Shown here: positions 43,613 through 52,835 of the stretch, piece after piece | How the letters are laid out: the number at the start of each line of letters is the position of its first letter | How positions within the stretch are numbered: position 1 is the stretch's first letter | NCBI RefSeq assembly: GCF_000737575.1 | Contig: NZ_CP006270.1 | Coordinates: 809,163 to 873,162, forward strand | From: Synechococcus sp. KORDI-49 | Lineage (GTDB): Bacteria > Cyanobacteriota > Cyanobacteriia > PCC-6307 > Cyanobiaceae | Length of the DNA: 64,000 bases | Direction: 5' to 3' | The notes under the pieces: generated by a model | What the model saw: only the letters and a program-made list of their open reading frames with translations | Told to the model about the DNA's origin: nothing | Databases searched by the model: none | Made by a program: the position numbers and the translations under genes

Positions 43613-43824
43613 CCGATCGCCTCCTGCAGTTCCCGAACCACGTTCCACTGCCCATACCAGTAGTTCGCTTCAGCACGGCGGGCGGGATCCTCCAGACCAT
43701 CGATGGCGTCAGGCCCGAGGGATTTCCAGAGCTCATGCCCGCAGGCACGGTTGAGACCCTGCTCCGCCTCATCGGAGAGCAGCAGCAGTCGCCGCTGCAG
43801 ATTCTTGAGCTGGGCGACGGACAT
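43609..43824 (-). CDS. Small conserved protein preceding the methyltransferase
   Basis: 71 residues, soluble and helical (MSVAQLKNLQRRLLLLSDEAEQGLNRACG..., NYWYGQWNVVRELQEAIG). It is coupled to the methyltransferase by a 4-nt overlap, so the two are probably co-translated and functionally linked. Family unknown. Confidence 0.6.
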   Translation of the reverse strand: MSVAQLKNLQRRLLLLSDEAEQGLNRACGHELWKSLGPDAIDGLEDPARRAEANYWYGQWNVVRELQEAIG

Positions 43825-43871
43825 GGAACAACAGGGACTCGTTCAATAGTACAAAGGAACCATCGACCTGG

Positions 43872-44846
43872 TCAGAACGGCAGCTTTTTCTTCGCGTCCT
43901 TGTCCAGATCCGCCTCCATCTCCCTCAGCCGCTTCAGGATCGTGTCGTAGTACTCACGGATGTAGGCCTCCATCGACGTGGTCTGCTCGGGATCGAGCCC
44001 GAAAGCCGCATAGCAGGTGTCCATGGGTGCGTTGAGTTCCTGCCCCCCTCCGGTCACCTCCGCGAAGGCCAGACGTTCCGCAACATTCACCGAAGGCTCG
44101 AAGAACGACGCGACGCCCTGCATCAAACGGATCAGCAACGGTTGAACCCGGAACACCCGGGCCGTCTTGCCGCTGTAGCGCTCGCAGAGCTGCACCAGCT
44201 CACCGGTGTTCCATGCCTTGGGGCCGACGACCGGGTAACTGCCACGGATGGTTTCCGGACGCCCCAGGGCCGACACGGCAAAACGCGCCATGTCCTGGGT
44301 GTTCATGTAGGCGATGGCCGTTGGAGTGCCACTCACCCAGACCGTCTGACTCTCCAGAACCGGAATGGCGAACTGGCTGATGACGCCCTGCATGAAGGCA
44401 GCGCCCTGCAGGATCGTGTAGTCGAGATCGGACGATTCGAGCAGGTTCTCCGTGCAGGCCTTGATGTCCATCAGAGGAACATCGCGGTGACGGTGAGCAC
44501 CGAGCAGCGACACGAAAACGAAGCGGGAGACACCTGCCCGTTCACAGGCCCTCAGCAGATTCAGCTTCCCGTCCCAGTCGGTGACGTAAACGCTCTGTGG
44601 ATCGGTGGGCCGGCTGGTGGCGGCGTCGATGACGGCATCCACGCCATCCAGGGCGTAGTCGAGGCTGTCGGGCTCCAGCAGATCGCCGCGGGTGAGCTCG
44701 CAGCCCCATTCCTGCAGAAAGGACGCCTTGCGCGGCGCTCGGACCATGCAGCGGACCTGGTGACCGGCATCAAGAGCGTTCCGAGCGATCTGCCGCCCCA
44801 GGGTGCCCGTGCCACCCACCACAAGAACCTGCATGGGGCCCAACAT
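43872..44846 (-). CDS. ycf39: Ycf39/HCF244-type photosystem II assembly protein
   Basis: 324 residues, atypical short-chain dehydrogenase. NAD(P) site MQVLVVGGTGTLGRQIAR, then ARDA-type segment AATSRPTDPQSVYVTDWDGKLNLLRACERAGVSRFVFVSLLGA typical of Ycf39. In Synechocystis it helps D1 synthesis and chlorophyll delivery to PSII. It is the second gene after petM on this strand, as in other cyanobacteria. The start may be the inner ATG, 12 bases into the gene. Confidence 0.88.
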   Translation of the reverse strand: MLGPMQVLVVGGTGTLGRQIARNALDAGHQVRCMVRAPRKASFLQEWGCELTRGDLLEPDSLDYALDGVDAVIDAATSRPTDPQSVYVTDWDGKLNLLRACERAGVSRFVFVSLLGAHRHRDVPLMDIKACTENLLESSDLDYTILQGAAFMQGVISQFAIPVLESQTVWVSGTPTAIAYMNTQDMARFAVSALGRPETIRGSYPVVGPKAWNTGELVQLCERYSGKTARVFRVQPLLIRLMQGVASFFEPSVNVAERLAFAEVTGGGQELNAPMDTCYAAFGLDPEQTTSMEAYIREYYDTILKRLREMEADLDKDAKKKLPF

Positions 44847-44890
44847 TCAAGGTGGGAGCTTAATGGTCCCGGGATGGAACCTGTCGCGGC

Positions 44891-44989
44891 TCAGTCGCCC
44901 TGAAGCTTGAGAAGCAGGGCACCACCGGCCAGACCGACCGGGATCAGAACCCAGAAAACGGCTGCAATACCGAAGATCTCAGAAGCCAT
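44891..44989 (-). CDS. petM: Cytochrome b6f complex subunit 7 (PetM)
   Basis: 32 residues with one membrane helix: [20 protein letters not shown] followed by [12 protein letters not shown]. This is the standard PetM sequence. It is a small peripheral subunit of the thylakoid cytochrome b6f complex. The gene lies 44 nt upstream of ycf39 and is probably co-transcribed with it. Confidence 0.95.
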   Translation of the reverse strand: MASEIFGIAAVFWVLIPVGLAGGALLLKLQGD

Positions 44990-45017
44990 GGTCAGGGCTC
45001 AATGTTCACCGACCCAT

Positions 45018-46139
45018 TTAAGGACCTTCCGAGCGAAGCCCGGCACAGAGCTGTAACAGCTCGGGAAGATCGGCATCGGTCCGCACCTGACCAGCCATGA
45101 CGGCACTCGGCCAGGCCTGATGCCCCGCACGCCTGAGCGTCTCCACCAGATCAGCAACCCCTGGAGGACCATCCATGCCGAGCCGCCGGGACAGTTCATC
45201 CGTGGGCCAGACGCGGGCAGGGACACCGGGATCAGCCTGAAGGCGCTGGATCAGGCGTTGGGTCCTGGTCTCCAGGTCCTCCCTGGGATCCATCAGCGCT
45301 TGGAGCGCTGATGGATCCTGCAGCGCTCCAAGCCAGAGAGGTCCGCTGATCGCCCAGCGACCGGCCCCGTCCGGACAGTGACAGCGGGGCCAGCCCTGCA
45401 ACCGCAGCAGCGGCTGCAGCTGCTGATCGCCGCAGCGCTCACAGCGGGCGACCAGTCCGAGGTGCTCCTCCTCCGCAGCGGTCGGGCGCCGCGCAAGCCT
45501 CACCGCCAGGCGGAACGTGCGGCCTTCGCTGAAGGCGAGCAAGGGCTGCACCCCCCGCCCCAGCATCCAGGCCTGCCGGGCCAGCAGACCCAGCTGCAGC
45601 CGCAGCGCCAGCTCCCAGCTGGCTGGATGGGCCCGGGCTGCGGCGCCGAAACTGCGGATGGCTCCCGGACGGTCATGGCCGGTGGGGGAACGGCCGTCGG
45701 TGCTGGCCAGCAGGAGCACACCGTCGAACGCCAACACCTGCAGCACGGGCTGGATCAGGGCCGAGGGGCTGCCGAAGGCATCCAGGTCGATCAGATCGAA
45801 GAAGCGCTTCTCCGCGAAGGCACGCGCCAGCAGCACCTCGGCAGGCATCGCGCTGAGCTTCAGAACCTGAACCCGTGAAGCCAGCGGTGCGAGGTTGGTC
45901 TTCAGCAACGGCAGACGGTCTGGGTCGGCGTCGTTGACCCACAGCTCCACCCCGGAACCGACCTCCGGAAGCGCTTCGAGCCCCCAGCGCAGAGCCCGGA
46001 TGCCGCAGCCTGCCATCAGATCCAGCCAGCGCTGGCCGCCTTCTCCACGGGGACGCCGGGCCAGAGACCGGGCCAGCAGCACCGAGATGTCCCGGGCCGG
46101 TCGCGATTGCGCCCGGAAGAATCCGTCGCCGAGCGACAA
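45018..46139 (-). CDS. tRNA (guanine26-N2)-dimethyltransferase, Trm1 type; N-terminus uncertain
   Basis: About 373 residues from the TTG at 46139. The FFRAQSRPARDISVLLARSL opening, the SAM site DLMAGCGIRALRWGLEAL, the catalytic DLIDLDAFGSP and a Cys-rich zinc module (ARCERCG ... RCHC) are those of Trm1, which methylates G26 of tRNAs. The family motif Y-EGRARLSLGDG begins upstream of this TTG, and coding similarity extends to about 46193, yet no ATG, GTG or TTG lies there. The next GTG (46361) would run far under the divergent hydrolase gene. Trm1 is chiefly archaeal and eukaryotic. Confidence 0.82.
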   Translation of the reverse strand: MSLGDGFFRAQSRPARDISVLLARSLARRPRGEGGQRWLDLMAGCGIRALRWGLEALPEVGSGVELWVNDADPDRLPLLKTNLAPLASRVQVLKLSAMPAEVLLARAFAEKRFFDLIDLDAFGSPSALIQPVLQVLAFDGVLLLASTDGRSPTGHDRPGAIRSFGAAARAHPASWELALRLQLGLLARQAWMLGRGVQPLLAFSEGRTFRLAVRLARRPTAAEEEHLGLVARCERCGDQQLQPLLRLQGWPRCHCPDGAGRWAISGPLWLGALQDPSALQALMDPREDLETRTQRLIQRLQADPGVPARVWPTDELSRRLGMDGPPGVADLVETLRRAGHQAWPSAVMAGQVRTDADLPELLQLCAGLRSEGP

Positions 46140-46185
46140 CCGGGCCCGCCCTTCGCAATAGTGAGCAGAAGAACTCTCCAGAGCC

Positions 46186-47145
46186 GTGATGACCTCTGCT
46201 CTCCAGAGTGCCCACTGGGGAGAGCATGGCCGCTGGTTCTGGCAGGGCCATGGTTGCCACTGGCGTTGCCTCGGCCCTGAGCACGGTCCGGCCGTGCTGC
46301 TGCTCCACGGTTTCGGAGCCAGCAGTGCGCACTGGCGTCGCTGTGCCCCCCTGCTGGCCACCCGCGGCTATCGGGTCTACGCGCTGGACCTGATCGGCTT
46401 CGGAGCGTCATCACAACCCGGCTATCACTCCTCCCGCCCCGTGGACAACCGACTGTGGGGACGTCAGGTGATCGGCTTCATGCAGGAGGTCGTCCAGCGT
46501 CCCTGCGTGCTGATGGGCAACTCACTCGGGGGGCTGACCGCTCTGACCGCAGCGCTGCTGAAGCCTGAACTGGTGACAGCGGTGGTGGCCGCGCCACTGC
46601 CGGATCCTGCCCTGATGCAACCGGTGCCGCGCCGGCGGCCACCTGCCTCCCGGCGTCTGCAGCGTCTTCTGGTGGTGGGCCTGCTGCGGCTGCTGCCTCT
46701 GGAGCTGATCGTGCCGTTGATCAGCCGCACCCCGCTGCTGCGGGCCGGACTGCAAGGGGCCTATCGCCGTTCGGTTGCCAACGACCGCGAACTTCTTCAA
46801 CTCATCGCCGCCCCGGCCCGTCGAGCCACCGCCGCACGATCACTGCGGGCGATGAGCATCGGCATGGCGCTGAGGCCGAGGGGAGCCACCGCACCGGCCC
46901 TGCTCGGACAACTCAACGGCCGACTGCCGCTGCTGCTGGTCTGGGGGCGGCAGGACCGCTTCGTTCCGCTCGCGATCGGCCGGACAACCGCCGAACGGCA
47001 CCCCTGGCTGTCGCTGCAGGTGATCGATCAGACCGGGCATTGCCCGCATGACGAAACGCCGGACGCCTTTCTTCAGGCAGTGCTGCCCTGGCTGGACCGT
47101 AGTTTGGATGAAAGCAGCCCGGCAGGGGACAAACAGCGGAGATGA
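46186..47145 (+). CDS. Alpha/beta hydrolase
   Basis: 319 residues. Oxyanion segment [15 protein letters not shown], nucleophile GNSLGG, acid in WGRQDRFVP and histidine in [10 protein letters not shown] complete the catalytic set. The cap region is Arg/Leu-rich. It resembles plant and cyanobacterial chloroplast hydrolases of unknown substrate. A GTG (46186) and an ATG (46189) are adjacent starts. The stop overlaps ilvN by 4 nt. Confidence 0.85.
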   Translation: MMTSALQSAHWGEHGRWFWQGHGCHWRCLGPEHGPAVLLLHGFGASSAHWRRCAPLLATRGYRVYALDLIGFGASSQPGYHSSRPVDNRLWGRQVIGFMQEVVQRPCVLMGNSLGGLTALTAALLKPELVTAVVAAPLPDPALMQPVPRRRPPASRRLQRLLVVGLLRLLPLELIVPLISRTPLLRAGLQGAYRRSVANDRELLQLIAAPARRATAARSLRAMSIGMALRPRGATAPALLGQLNGRLPLLLVWGRQDRFVPLAIGRTTAERHPWLSLQVIDQTGHCPHDETPDAFLQAVLPWLDRSLDESSPAGDKQRR

Positions 47146-47672
47146 AGCACACCCTTTCCGTGCTGGTGGAAGATGAATCCGGCGCTCTCAGCCGGATCTC
47201 GGGCCTGTTCGCCCGACGCGGCTTCAACATCGACAGCCTGGCTGTCGGCCCGGCCGAAAGCGGTGGGCAGTCACGCCTGACGATGGTGGTGGAGGGAGAT
47301 GACCAGACCCTGCAGCAGATGACCAAGCAGCTGGACAAGCTGGTGAATGTGCTGCAGGTGCTCGATCTCACCCAGAGACCTGCCGTGGAGCGGGAACTGA
47401 TGCTGCTGAAGGTGGCCGCCCCCCCGGAGACGCGCAGCGCCGTGTTCGACCTGGTGCAGGTGTTCCGGGCCAAGGTGGTGGATGTGGCCGACGAAGCTCT
47501 GACACTGGAGGTGGTCGGGGACCCTGGAAAGCTGGTGGCTCTGGAGCGACTGATGACGGCCTTCGGCATTCTCGAGATCGCCCGCACCGGCAAGGTGGCC
47601 CTGGAACGGGCCTCGGGTGTGAACACCGAGCTGCTCAAGGTGTCGCCAAGCGACAGCAGAGTTCCTGCCTGA
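47142..47672 (+). CDS. ilvN: Acetolactate synthase small (regulatory) subunit
   Basis: 176 residues. N-terminal ACT domain ([32 protein letters not shown]) followed by the conserved C-terminal region ([25 protein letters not shown]). It binds valine and modulates the large subunit, the first step of branched-chain amino acid synthesis. The ATG at 47142 overlaps the hydrolase stop (ATGA). Confidence 0.95.
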   Translation: MKHTLSVLVEDESGALSRISGLFARRGFNIDSLAVGPAESGGQSRLTMVVEGDDQTLQQMTKQLDKLVNVLQVLDLTQRPAVERELMLLKVAAPPETRSAVFDLVQVFRAKVVDVADEALTLEVVGDPGKLVALERLMTAFGILEIARTGKVALERASGVNTELLKVSPSDSRVPA

Positions 47673-47684
47673 GCGCAGAGGCGA

Positions 47685-48380
47685 TCAGGAGGGAGCCAGG
47701 GTGGCTTTGGTGATGCGGTCCCCCTGACGGATGGCGTCCACCACCTCCAGCCCCTCACTCACCCGGCCGAAGACGGCATAACGACCATCGAGTTCCGGCA
47801 GTGGCTTGAGCGCGATGTAGAACTGGGCGCTGGCCGAATTGGGAGCCTGGGAACGGGCCATGGCCACAGCGCCGCGATCGTGCCGGAGCGCCAGTTTGTT
47901 CAGCTCGCTCGGATTGGTGCTGACGCGGCCGTAACGGGGGCCGTCCTCACCCTCGAAGCTGATCTCCAGCGGGATCAGACGTGCCTGACCGGTGGCTGGA
48001 TCCACGAAACTGCCGGTTCCGAGCTGGCTCAGAGGAACAGAGCGGTCGCTGGACTGGGGGTCACCACCCTGCACGACAAAGGGCACCGGCTCGCGCACAA
48101 CCCTGTGAAACAGGGTTCCGTTGTAGGTACCGCGACGCACCAGATCAACGAAATTGCCCGCCGTCAGAGGAGCCGCATCCCCATCCACCTCGATGGTGAT
48201 GTCGCCGCGGCTGGTGCTCATCAGAACGGTGGCCTTGCCCTGCAGACAGGCGGAATCTGCCTCGGCGCAGCCCTGTGCCACCGCAGCCGTCGGGGACGGA
48301 CTGCAACTGACGACCAGAGGGGTCAGCAGCAGCAGCAGACACCAGAGAAGGGAACGGGTCAGCGCACGCATGGGATTCAA
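47685..48380 (-). CDS. Peptidyl-prolyl cis-trans isomerase (cyclophilin), lipoprotein-like
   Basis: 231 residues. Signal peptide with lipobox VVSC (Cys about 26), so probably anchored on the outer face of the membrane or in the thylakoid lumen. The cyclophilin domain has [26 protein letters not shown] and SAQFYI. The usual active-site Arg is present in FHRVV. It accelerates folding of exported proteins. The start may be either of two ATGs (48380 or 48371). Coupled by 4 nt to ycf4 upstream on the same strand. Confidence 0.88.
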   Translation of the reverse strand: MNPMRALTRSLLWCLLLLLTPLVVSCSPSPTAAVAQGCAEADSACLQGKATVLMSTSRGDITIEVDGDAAPLTAGNFVDLVRRGTYNGTLFHRVVREPVPFVVQGGDPQSSDRSVPLSQLGTGSFVDPATGQARLIPLEISFEGEDGPRYGRVSTNPSELNKLALRHDRGAVAMARSQAPNSASAQFYIALKPLPELDGRYAVFGRVSEGLEVVDAIRQGDRITKATLAPS

Positions 48381-48937
48381 AGACCTTCGAGGTTGACGCC
48401 GAGAAAACGGGCCAGCTCGGCACCGTCCTGCTCGAGCTGGGCAAGAGGGAGTGGCTCTCCGACACGGGTCAGAGGCATGTCGCGACGTCCCTGAATGCGC
48501 AGGGACACCCGGCGGCGGGCATTGAAACCATCCCGCACCTCCACCTTCACCGCCTTCACATCCCGCATCGGGATCTCAACGCTGATCGGCTTGCGGAAGC
48601 CTCGGCGGCTGATGGTCACCAACCCGGCCTTCCGATCGAAGCGGTTGCTGCCGGAGCCGACATCCACAGCGATCACATACCAGAGGTAGGTGGCGAGCAG
48701 GGCGGCCGCGATGCTGTAGAGACCCATCACCACACCCTGAGGCACGAAGATCAACGCCGCCGGATGGCCGATCGGCAGCAGATCTCGGCCCAGATAGCTG
48801 GAGAGAGATGCCAGCAGGAAACCGATGCCACCGATGCTGACGGCGGCGGCGACGAGAAAGTTGGAAATGCGCCGGGAGCCGAGCACGGATTGCTCGAGCA
48901 CATCGGTGGACATGGCCGACCCTGAGGGAAGCGTCAT
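48377..48937 (-). CDS. ycf4: Photosystem I assembly protein Ycf4
   Basis: 186 residues. Two membrane helices lie near the N-terminus ([18 protein letters not shown] and [15 protein letters not shown]), followed by a conserved hydrophilic domain with [20 protein letters not shown] and the terminal [12 protein letters not shown]. Ycf4 scaffolds PSI subunits during assembly. The ATG at 48937 is set by a strong GGAGGTC ribosome binding site (48941-48947); an inner ATG at 48913 and an outer start at 48991 lack one. It is divergent from psbD. Confidence 0.95.
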   Translation of the reverse strand: MTLPSGSAMSTDVLEQSVLGSRRISNFLVAAAVSIGGIGFLLASLSSYLGRDLLPIGHPAALIFVPQGVVMGLYSIAAALLATYLWYVIAVDVGSGSNRFDRKAGLVTISRRGFRKPISVEIPMRDVKAVKVEVRDGFNARRRVSLRIQGRRDMPLTRVGEPLPLAQLEQDGAELARFLGVNLEGL

Positions 48938-49100
48938 TGTGACCTCCGGCAGGCCGCCGCGGCCAAACAGGAAGAAATCCCAAAGAAACAAAGCGATACA
49001 AGGGATTTCAGCTGAAGCAAACAGGCCCCGCGCTCCGCTTCAGGATTGTTAAGGTCGCCCGGTATCCCACAGCCTGCGGCTCTTCCGCTCCGTTTCCTCC
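48938..49100. promoter_or_regulatory. Divergent ycf4 / psbD control region
   Basis: 163 bases between two genes for photosystem proteins read in opposite directions. It must hold the psbD promoter and leader and the ycf4 promoter. An A-rich stretch at about 48969-48985 and an AAGGTC/TTGTTAAGG tract near 49047 are visible, but no -10/-35 pair can be assigned with confidence. Confidence 0.4.
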
Positions 49101-50156
49101 ATGACGATCGCTGTAGGACGCGCGCCTCAGCGGGGATGGTTTGACATCCTCGATGACTGGCTCAAGCGCGACCGCTTCGTTTTTGTCGGCTGGTCCGGCA
49201 TTCTCCTCTTCCCAACGGCCTATATGGCCATCGGTGGCTGGCTGACAGGCACCACCTTCGTCACCTCCTGGTACACCCACGGCATCGCCTCCTCGTACCT
49301 GGAAGGCTGCAACTTCCTCACCGCAGCTGTCTCCACCCCCGCTGATGCGATGGGTCACAGCCTGCTGCTGCTCTGGGGCCCTGAGGCCCAGGGCGACTTC
49401 GTTCGCTGGTGTCAGCTCGGCGGCCTCTGGGCCTTCGTGGCCCTGCACGGTGCCTTCGCGCTGATCGGCTTCATGCTGCGTCAGTTCGAGATCGCCCGTC
49501 TGGTGGGCATCCGCCCCTACAACGCCATCGCCTTCTCCGGTCCGATCGCGGTGTTCGTCAGTGTCTTCCTGATGTACCCCCTCGGCCAGAGCAGCTGGTT
49601 CTTCGCGCCAAGCTTCGGCGTGGCGGCGATCTTCCGCTTCCTCCTCTTCCTTCAGGGCTTCCATAACTGGACCCTGAATCCTTTCCACATGATGGGCGTG
49701 GCCGGCATCCTCGGCGGCGCACTGCTCTGCGCCATCCATGGCGCCACCGTGGAAAACACCCTGTTTGAGGACGGCGAGCAGGCCAACACCTTCAAGGCGT
49801 TCGAGCCCACTCAGGAAGAAGAGACCTATTCCATGGTCACGGCCAACCGCTTCTGGAGTCAGATCTTCGGGATCGCCTTCTCCAACAAGCGCTGGCTGCA
49901 CTTCTTCATGCTGTTCGTGCCTGTGATGGGCCTGTGGACCAGCTCCATCGGCATCATCGGCCTCGCCCTCAACCTGCGCGCCTACGACTTCGTGTCGCAG
50001 GAGATCCGCGCAGCAGAAGATCCCGAATTCGAGACCTTCTACACCAAGAACATCCTTCTGAATGAAGGTCTGCGTGCCTGGATGGCACCGGCTGACCAGC
50101 CGCACGAAAACTTCGTCTTCCCTGAAGAGGTTCTGCCCCGTGGTAACGCTCTCTAA
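49101..50156 (+). CDS. psbD: Photosystem II D2 reaction-centre protein
   Basis: 351 residues, five membrane helices. The opening [26 protein letters not shown], the chlorophyll/iron histidines ([22 protein letters not shown]) and the C-terminal [15 protein letters not shown] are standard D2. With D1 it holds the special pair, pheophytin and quinone QA. psbC begins inside its last 17 bases. Confidence 0.99.
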   Translation: MTIAVGRAPQRGWFDILDDWLKRDRFVFVGWSGILLFPTAYMAIGGWLTGTTFVTSWYTHGIASSYLEGCNFLTAAVSTPADAMGHSLLLLWGPEAQGDFVRWCQLGGLWAFVALHGAFALIGFMLRQFEIARLVGIRPYNAIAFSGPIAVFVSVFLMYPLGQSSWFFAPSFGVAAIFRFLLFLQGFHNWTLNPFHMMGVAGILGGALLCAIHGATVENTLFEDGEQANTFKAFEPTQEEETYSMVTANRFWSQIFGIAFSNKRWLHFFMLFVPVMGLWTSSIGIIGLALNLRAYDFVSQEIRAAEDPEFETFYTKNILLNEGLRAWMAPADQPHENFVFPEEVLPRGNAL

Positions 50157-51528
50157 TCCCGGTCTTGGCGCCACTGGCGGCAAAGATCTCGACTCCACCG
50201 GCTACGCCTGGTGGTCCGGTAACGCCCGTCTGATCAACCTTTCAGGCCGTCTGCTTGGTGCCCATGTGGCCCATGCCGGTCTGATGGTGTTCTGGGCCGG
50301 CGCCATGATGCTGTTCGAGGTGAGTCACTTCACCTACGACAAGCCCATGTACGAGCAGGGCTTCATCTGCATGCCCCACGTCGCCACTCTTGGCTACGGC
50401 GTGGGTCCCGGCGGTGAGGTCACTGATCTCTTCCCCTTCTTCGTGGTCGGTGTTCTGCACCTGATCAGTTCCGCCGTGCTCGGCCTCGGCGGTCTGTACC
50501 ACGCCCTGCGCGGTCCGGAGATCCTGGAGAACTACTCCTCCTTCTTCTCTCAGGACTGGCGCGACAAGAACCAGATGACCAACATCATTGGTTATCACCT
50601 GATCCTGCTGGGCGTCGGCTGCCTGCTGCTGGTCTTCAAGGCCATGTTCTTCGGCGGCGTCTACGACACCTGGGCCCCCGGCGGCGGAGATGTCCGCCTG
50701 ATCACCAACCCGACTCTCGATCCGGGCGTGATCTTCGGTTACCTGTTCCGCGCCCCCTTCGGTGGCGAGGGCTGGATCATCGGTGTGAACTCGATGGAGG
50801 ACATCATCGGTGGCCACATCTGGCTCGGCCTGACCTGCATCTTCGGAGGCATCTGGCACGTGATCACCAAGCCCTTCGGCTGGGTGCGTCGCGCCTTCAT
50901 CTGGAACGGTGAGGCCTACCTCAGCTACAGCCTGGGCGCCCTGAGCTTCATGAGCTTCATCGCCTCGGCCTACATCTGGTTCAACAACACCGCCTACCCC
51001 TCCGAGTTCTGGGGTCCCACCAACGCTGAGGCCTCCCAGGCCCAGAGTTTCACCTTCCTGGTGCGTGACCAACGCCTCGGCGCCAACATCGGTTCCGCCA
51101 TGGGCCCGACCGGTCTGGGTAAGTACCTGATGCGCTCACCCACCGGTGAGATCATCTTCGGTGGAGAAACCATGCGTTTCTGGGATTTCCGCGGTCCCTG
51201 GCTGGAGCCTCTGCGCGGTCCCAACGGTCTCAGCCTCGACAAGCTGCAGAACGACATTCAGCCCTGGCAGGTTCGCCGCGCCGCTGAATACATGACCCAC
51301 GCTCCCAACGCGTCGATCAACTCCGTGGGCGGCATCATCACCGAGCCCAACTCGGTGAACTACGTGAACCTCCGCCAGTGGCTGGGTGCAACGCAGTTCG
51401 TGCTCGCCTTCTTCTTCCTGATCGGTCACCTCTGGCATGCAGGCCGCGCCCGCGCCGCCGCTGCCGGTTTCGAGAAAGGCATCGATCGCCAGGCCGAGCC
51501 CGTTCTGGGCATGCCCGACCTCGACTGA
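50140..51528 (+). CDS. psbC: Photosystem II CP43 chlorophyll-binding protein
   Basis: 462 residues, six membrane helices. The sequence runs from [19 protein letters not shown] through the large lumenal loop with the manganese-cluster ligand region ([20 protein letters not shown], Glu and Arg) to [19 protein letters not shown]. The start is the GTG at 50140, read within the psbD end in another frame, the known arrangement in cyanobacteria; a GAAGAGG about 10 nt upstream is the ribosome binding site. A terminator follows at 51561. Confidence 0.98.
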   Translation: MVTLSNPGLGATGGKDLDSTGYAWWSGNARLINLSGRLLGAHVAHAGLMVFWAGAMMLFEVSHFTYDKPMYEQGFICMPHVATLGYGVGPGGEVTDLFPFFVVGVLHLISSAVLGLGGLYHALRGPEILENYSSFFSQDWRDKNQMTNIIGYHLILLGVGCLLLVFKAMFFGGVYDTWAPGGGDVRLITNPTLDPGVIFGYLFRAPFGGEGWIIGVNSMEDIIGGHIWLGLTCIFGGIWHVITKPFGWVRRAFIWNGEAYLSYSLGALSFMSFIASAYIWFNNTAYPSEFWGPTNAEASQAQSFTFLVRDQRLGANIGSAMGPTGLGKYLMRSPTGEIIFGGETMRFWDFRGPWLEPLRGPNGLSLDKLQNDIQPWQVRRAAEYMTHAPNASINSVGGIITEPNSVNYVNLRQWLGATQFVLAFFFLIGHLWHAGRARAAAAGFEKGIDRQAEPVLGMPDLD

Positions 51529-51560
51529 TCCTTCAACGGTTCAGTCTGCGATCGTCCATC

Positions 51561-51588
51561 AGCCCTCGCCCAACGGCGAGGGCTTTTT
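51561..51588 (+). terminator. Rho-independent terminator of psbD-psbC
   Basis: Perfect 10-bp stem AGCCCTCGCC/GGCGAGGGCT with a CAAC loop, followed by TTTT. The clearest terminator of the window. Confidence 0.92.
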
Positions 51589-51591
51589 GCT

Positions 51592-51640
51592 GGCACGAAA
51601 TCGTGAAGATTCCGGGTGCATTTATTCACGAAATCGTGCC
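51592..51640. promoter_or_regulatory. Twin palindromic operator upstream of the Met/Cys gene block
   Basis: CACGAAATCGTG occurs twice, at 51594-51605 and 51627-51638, centres 33 bp apart (about three helical turns). Each copy is CACGA-AA-TCGTG, a near-perfect dyad; flanks extend the outer inverted repeat (GGCACGA ... TCGTGCC). They lie just before the GTG at 51666. A dimeric transcription factor bound to both sites is the natural reading; the factor is unknown. Confidence 0.65.
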
Positions 51641-51665
51641 GACCTTGATTTCTTAGCCTGTCACT

Positions 51666-52835
51666 GTGGCTTCAGTGGCATTGAAGGAAGGCGGCAACGA
51701 AGGTCTGAACACCCGGGTGATCCATCACGGCGACAGCTTCGCTGGGGACACCGGCACCGTGATGCCGCCGATCTTTCCAACCTCCACCTTTGCCCACGGC
51801 AATTCCGCCGGCTTCGACTACACCCGTTCCGGCAATCCCAATTTCCGCATCCTCGACGCTGTGCTCGCCTCGGTGGAGGGCTGCAGCCATGCCACCGTGT
51901 TCGCCTCCGGCGTCAGCGCCATCACCGCCGTGGTCTCCCAGTTGAAGCAGGGAGATCTGGTGCTGTGCGAAGAGAACCTCTACGGCTGCACCGTGCGTCT
52001 GTTCGAGCAGGTGTTCGCCAAGTTCGGCCTGCGCACCGCCTGGGTGGATTTCACCCGCCCGGAGGCCCTGCAGGAGGTCCGATCCCATAAGCCTGCGATG
52101 GTCTGGCTGGAGAGTCCCACCAACCCCCTGCTCAAGGTGATCGACCTCCAGGAGGTCTGCGCCGTGACCCAGTCCCTCGGTATCCCCGTGCTGGTGGACA
52201 ACACCTTTGCCACGGCCCTGGTGCAGCGACCGCTTGAGCTGGGAGCCACCCTGTCACTCACCAGCACCACCAAATACATCAACGGTCACTCCGATGCTCT
52301 GGGTGGAGCCGTCTGCACCAACGACCCCGACTGGCACCAGAAAATGGTGTTCTCCCAGAAGGCGCTGGGTCTGCAGCCCTCGCCGTTCGACTGCTGGCTG
52401 ATCACCCGGGGCATCAAGACCCTGCCGCTGCGGCTGCGGCAGCAGATGGCCAACGCTGCCGCTCTTGCCGACCAGCTAGCGGAGCACCCCAGGGTGAACT
52501 GGGTGCGCTACCCCCACCGAGCGGATCACCCTCAGCATGCGGTTGCCAGCCGGCAGATGGCCGCCGGAGGCGCCATCGTGACGGTGAGCTTCGATGCCAG
52601 CCAGGAGCAGACCTACGCCCTGTGCAAACGGCTGCGCTGGTTCACCATGGCCGAGAGCCTGGGAGGCATCGAGAGCCTGATCTGCCATCCGGCCACCATG
52701 ACCCACGCCGCTGTCTCTTCAGAGGTGAAGGCCAAGCTGGGCATCGACGACGGGCTGGTGCGCTTCTCCGTTGGCTGCGAGGACCTGGTGGATCTGCAGA
52801 CGGATCTGCAGCAGGCCCTGGAGCAGCTGGTGTGA
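51666..52835 (+). CDS. Cys/Met-metabolism PLP enzyme (cystathionine gamma-synthase/lyase family)
   Basis: 389 residues. PLP lysine in LTSTTKYINGHSDALGG; phosphate-binding FASGVSAITAV and YTRSGNPNFRILDAVLA. It belongs to the trans-sulfuration family; synthase, lyase and O-acyl-homoserine sulfhydrylase cannot be separated by eye. The start is a GTG at 51666, immediately downstream of the twin palindromes. The stop overlaps the next gene's GTG by 4 nt, so the two enzymes are made together. Confidence 0.85.
   Translation: MASVALKEGGNEGLNTRVIHHGDSFAGDTGTVMPPIFPTSTFAHGNSAGFDYTRSGNPNFRILDAVLASVEGCSHATVFASGVSAITAVVSQLKQGDLVLCEENLYGCTVRLFEQVFAKFGLRTAWVDFTRPEALQEVRSHKPAMVWLESPTNPLLKVIDLQEVCAVTQSLGIPVLVDNTFATALVQRPLELGATLSLTSTTKYINGHSDALGGAVCTNDPDWHQKMVFSQKALGLQPSPFDCWLITRGIKTLPLRLRQQMANAAALADQLAEHPRVNWVRYPHRADHPQHAVASRQMAAGGAIVTVSFDASQEQTYALCKRLRWFTMAESLGGIESLICHPATMTHAAVSSEVKAKLGIDDGLVRFSVGCEDLVDLQTDLQQALEQLV

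Noticed and set aside
50062-50139. Earlier ATG in the psbC frame
   Set aside because: It would add 26 residues inside psbD; the GTG at 50140 is the known cyanobacterial psbC start.
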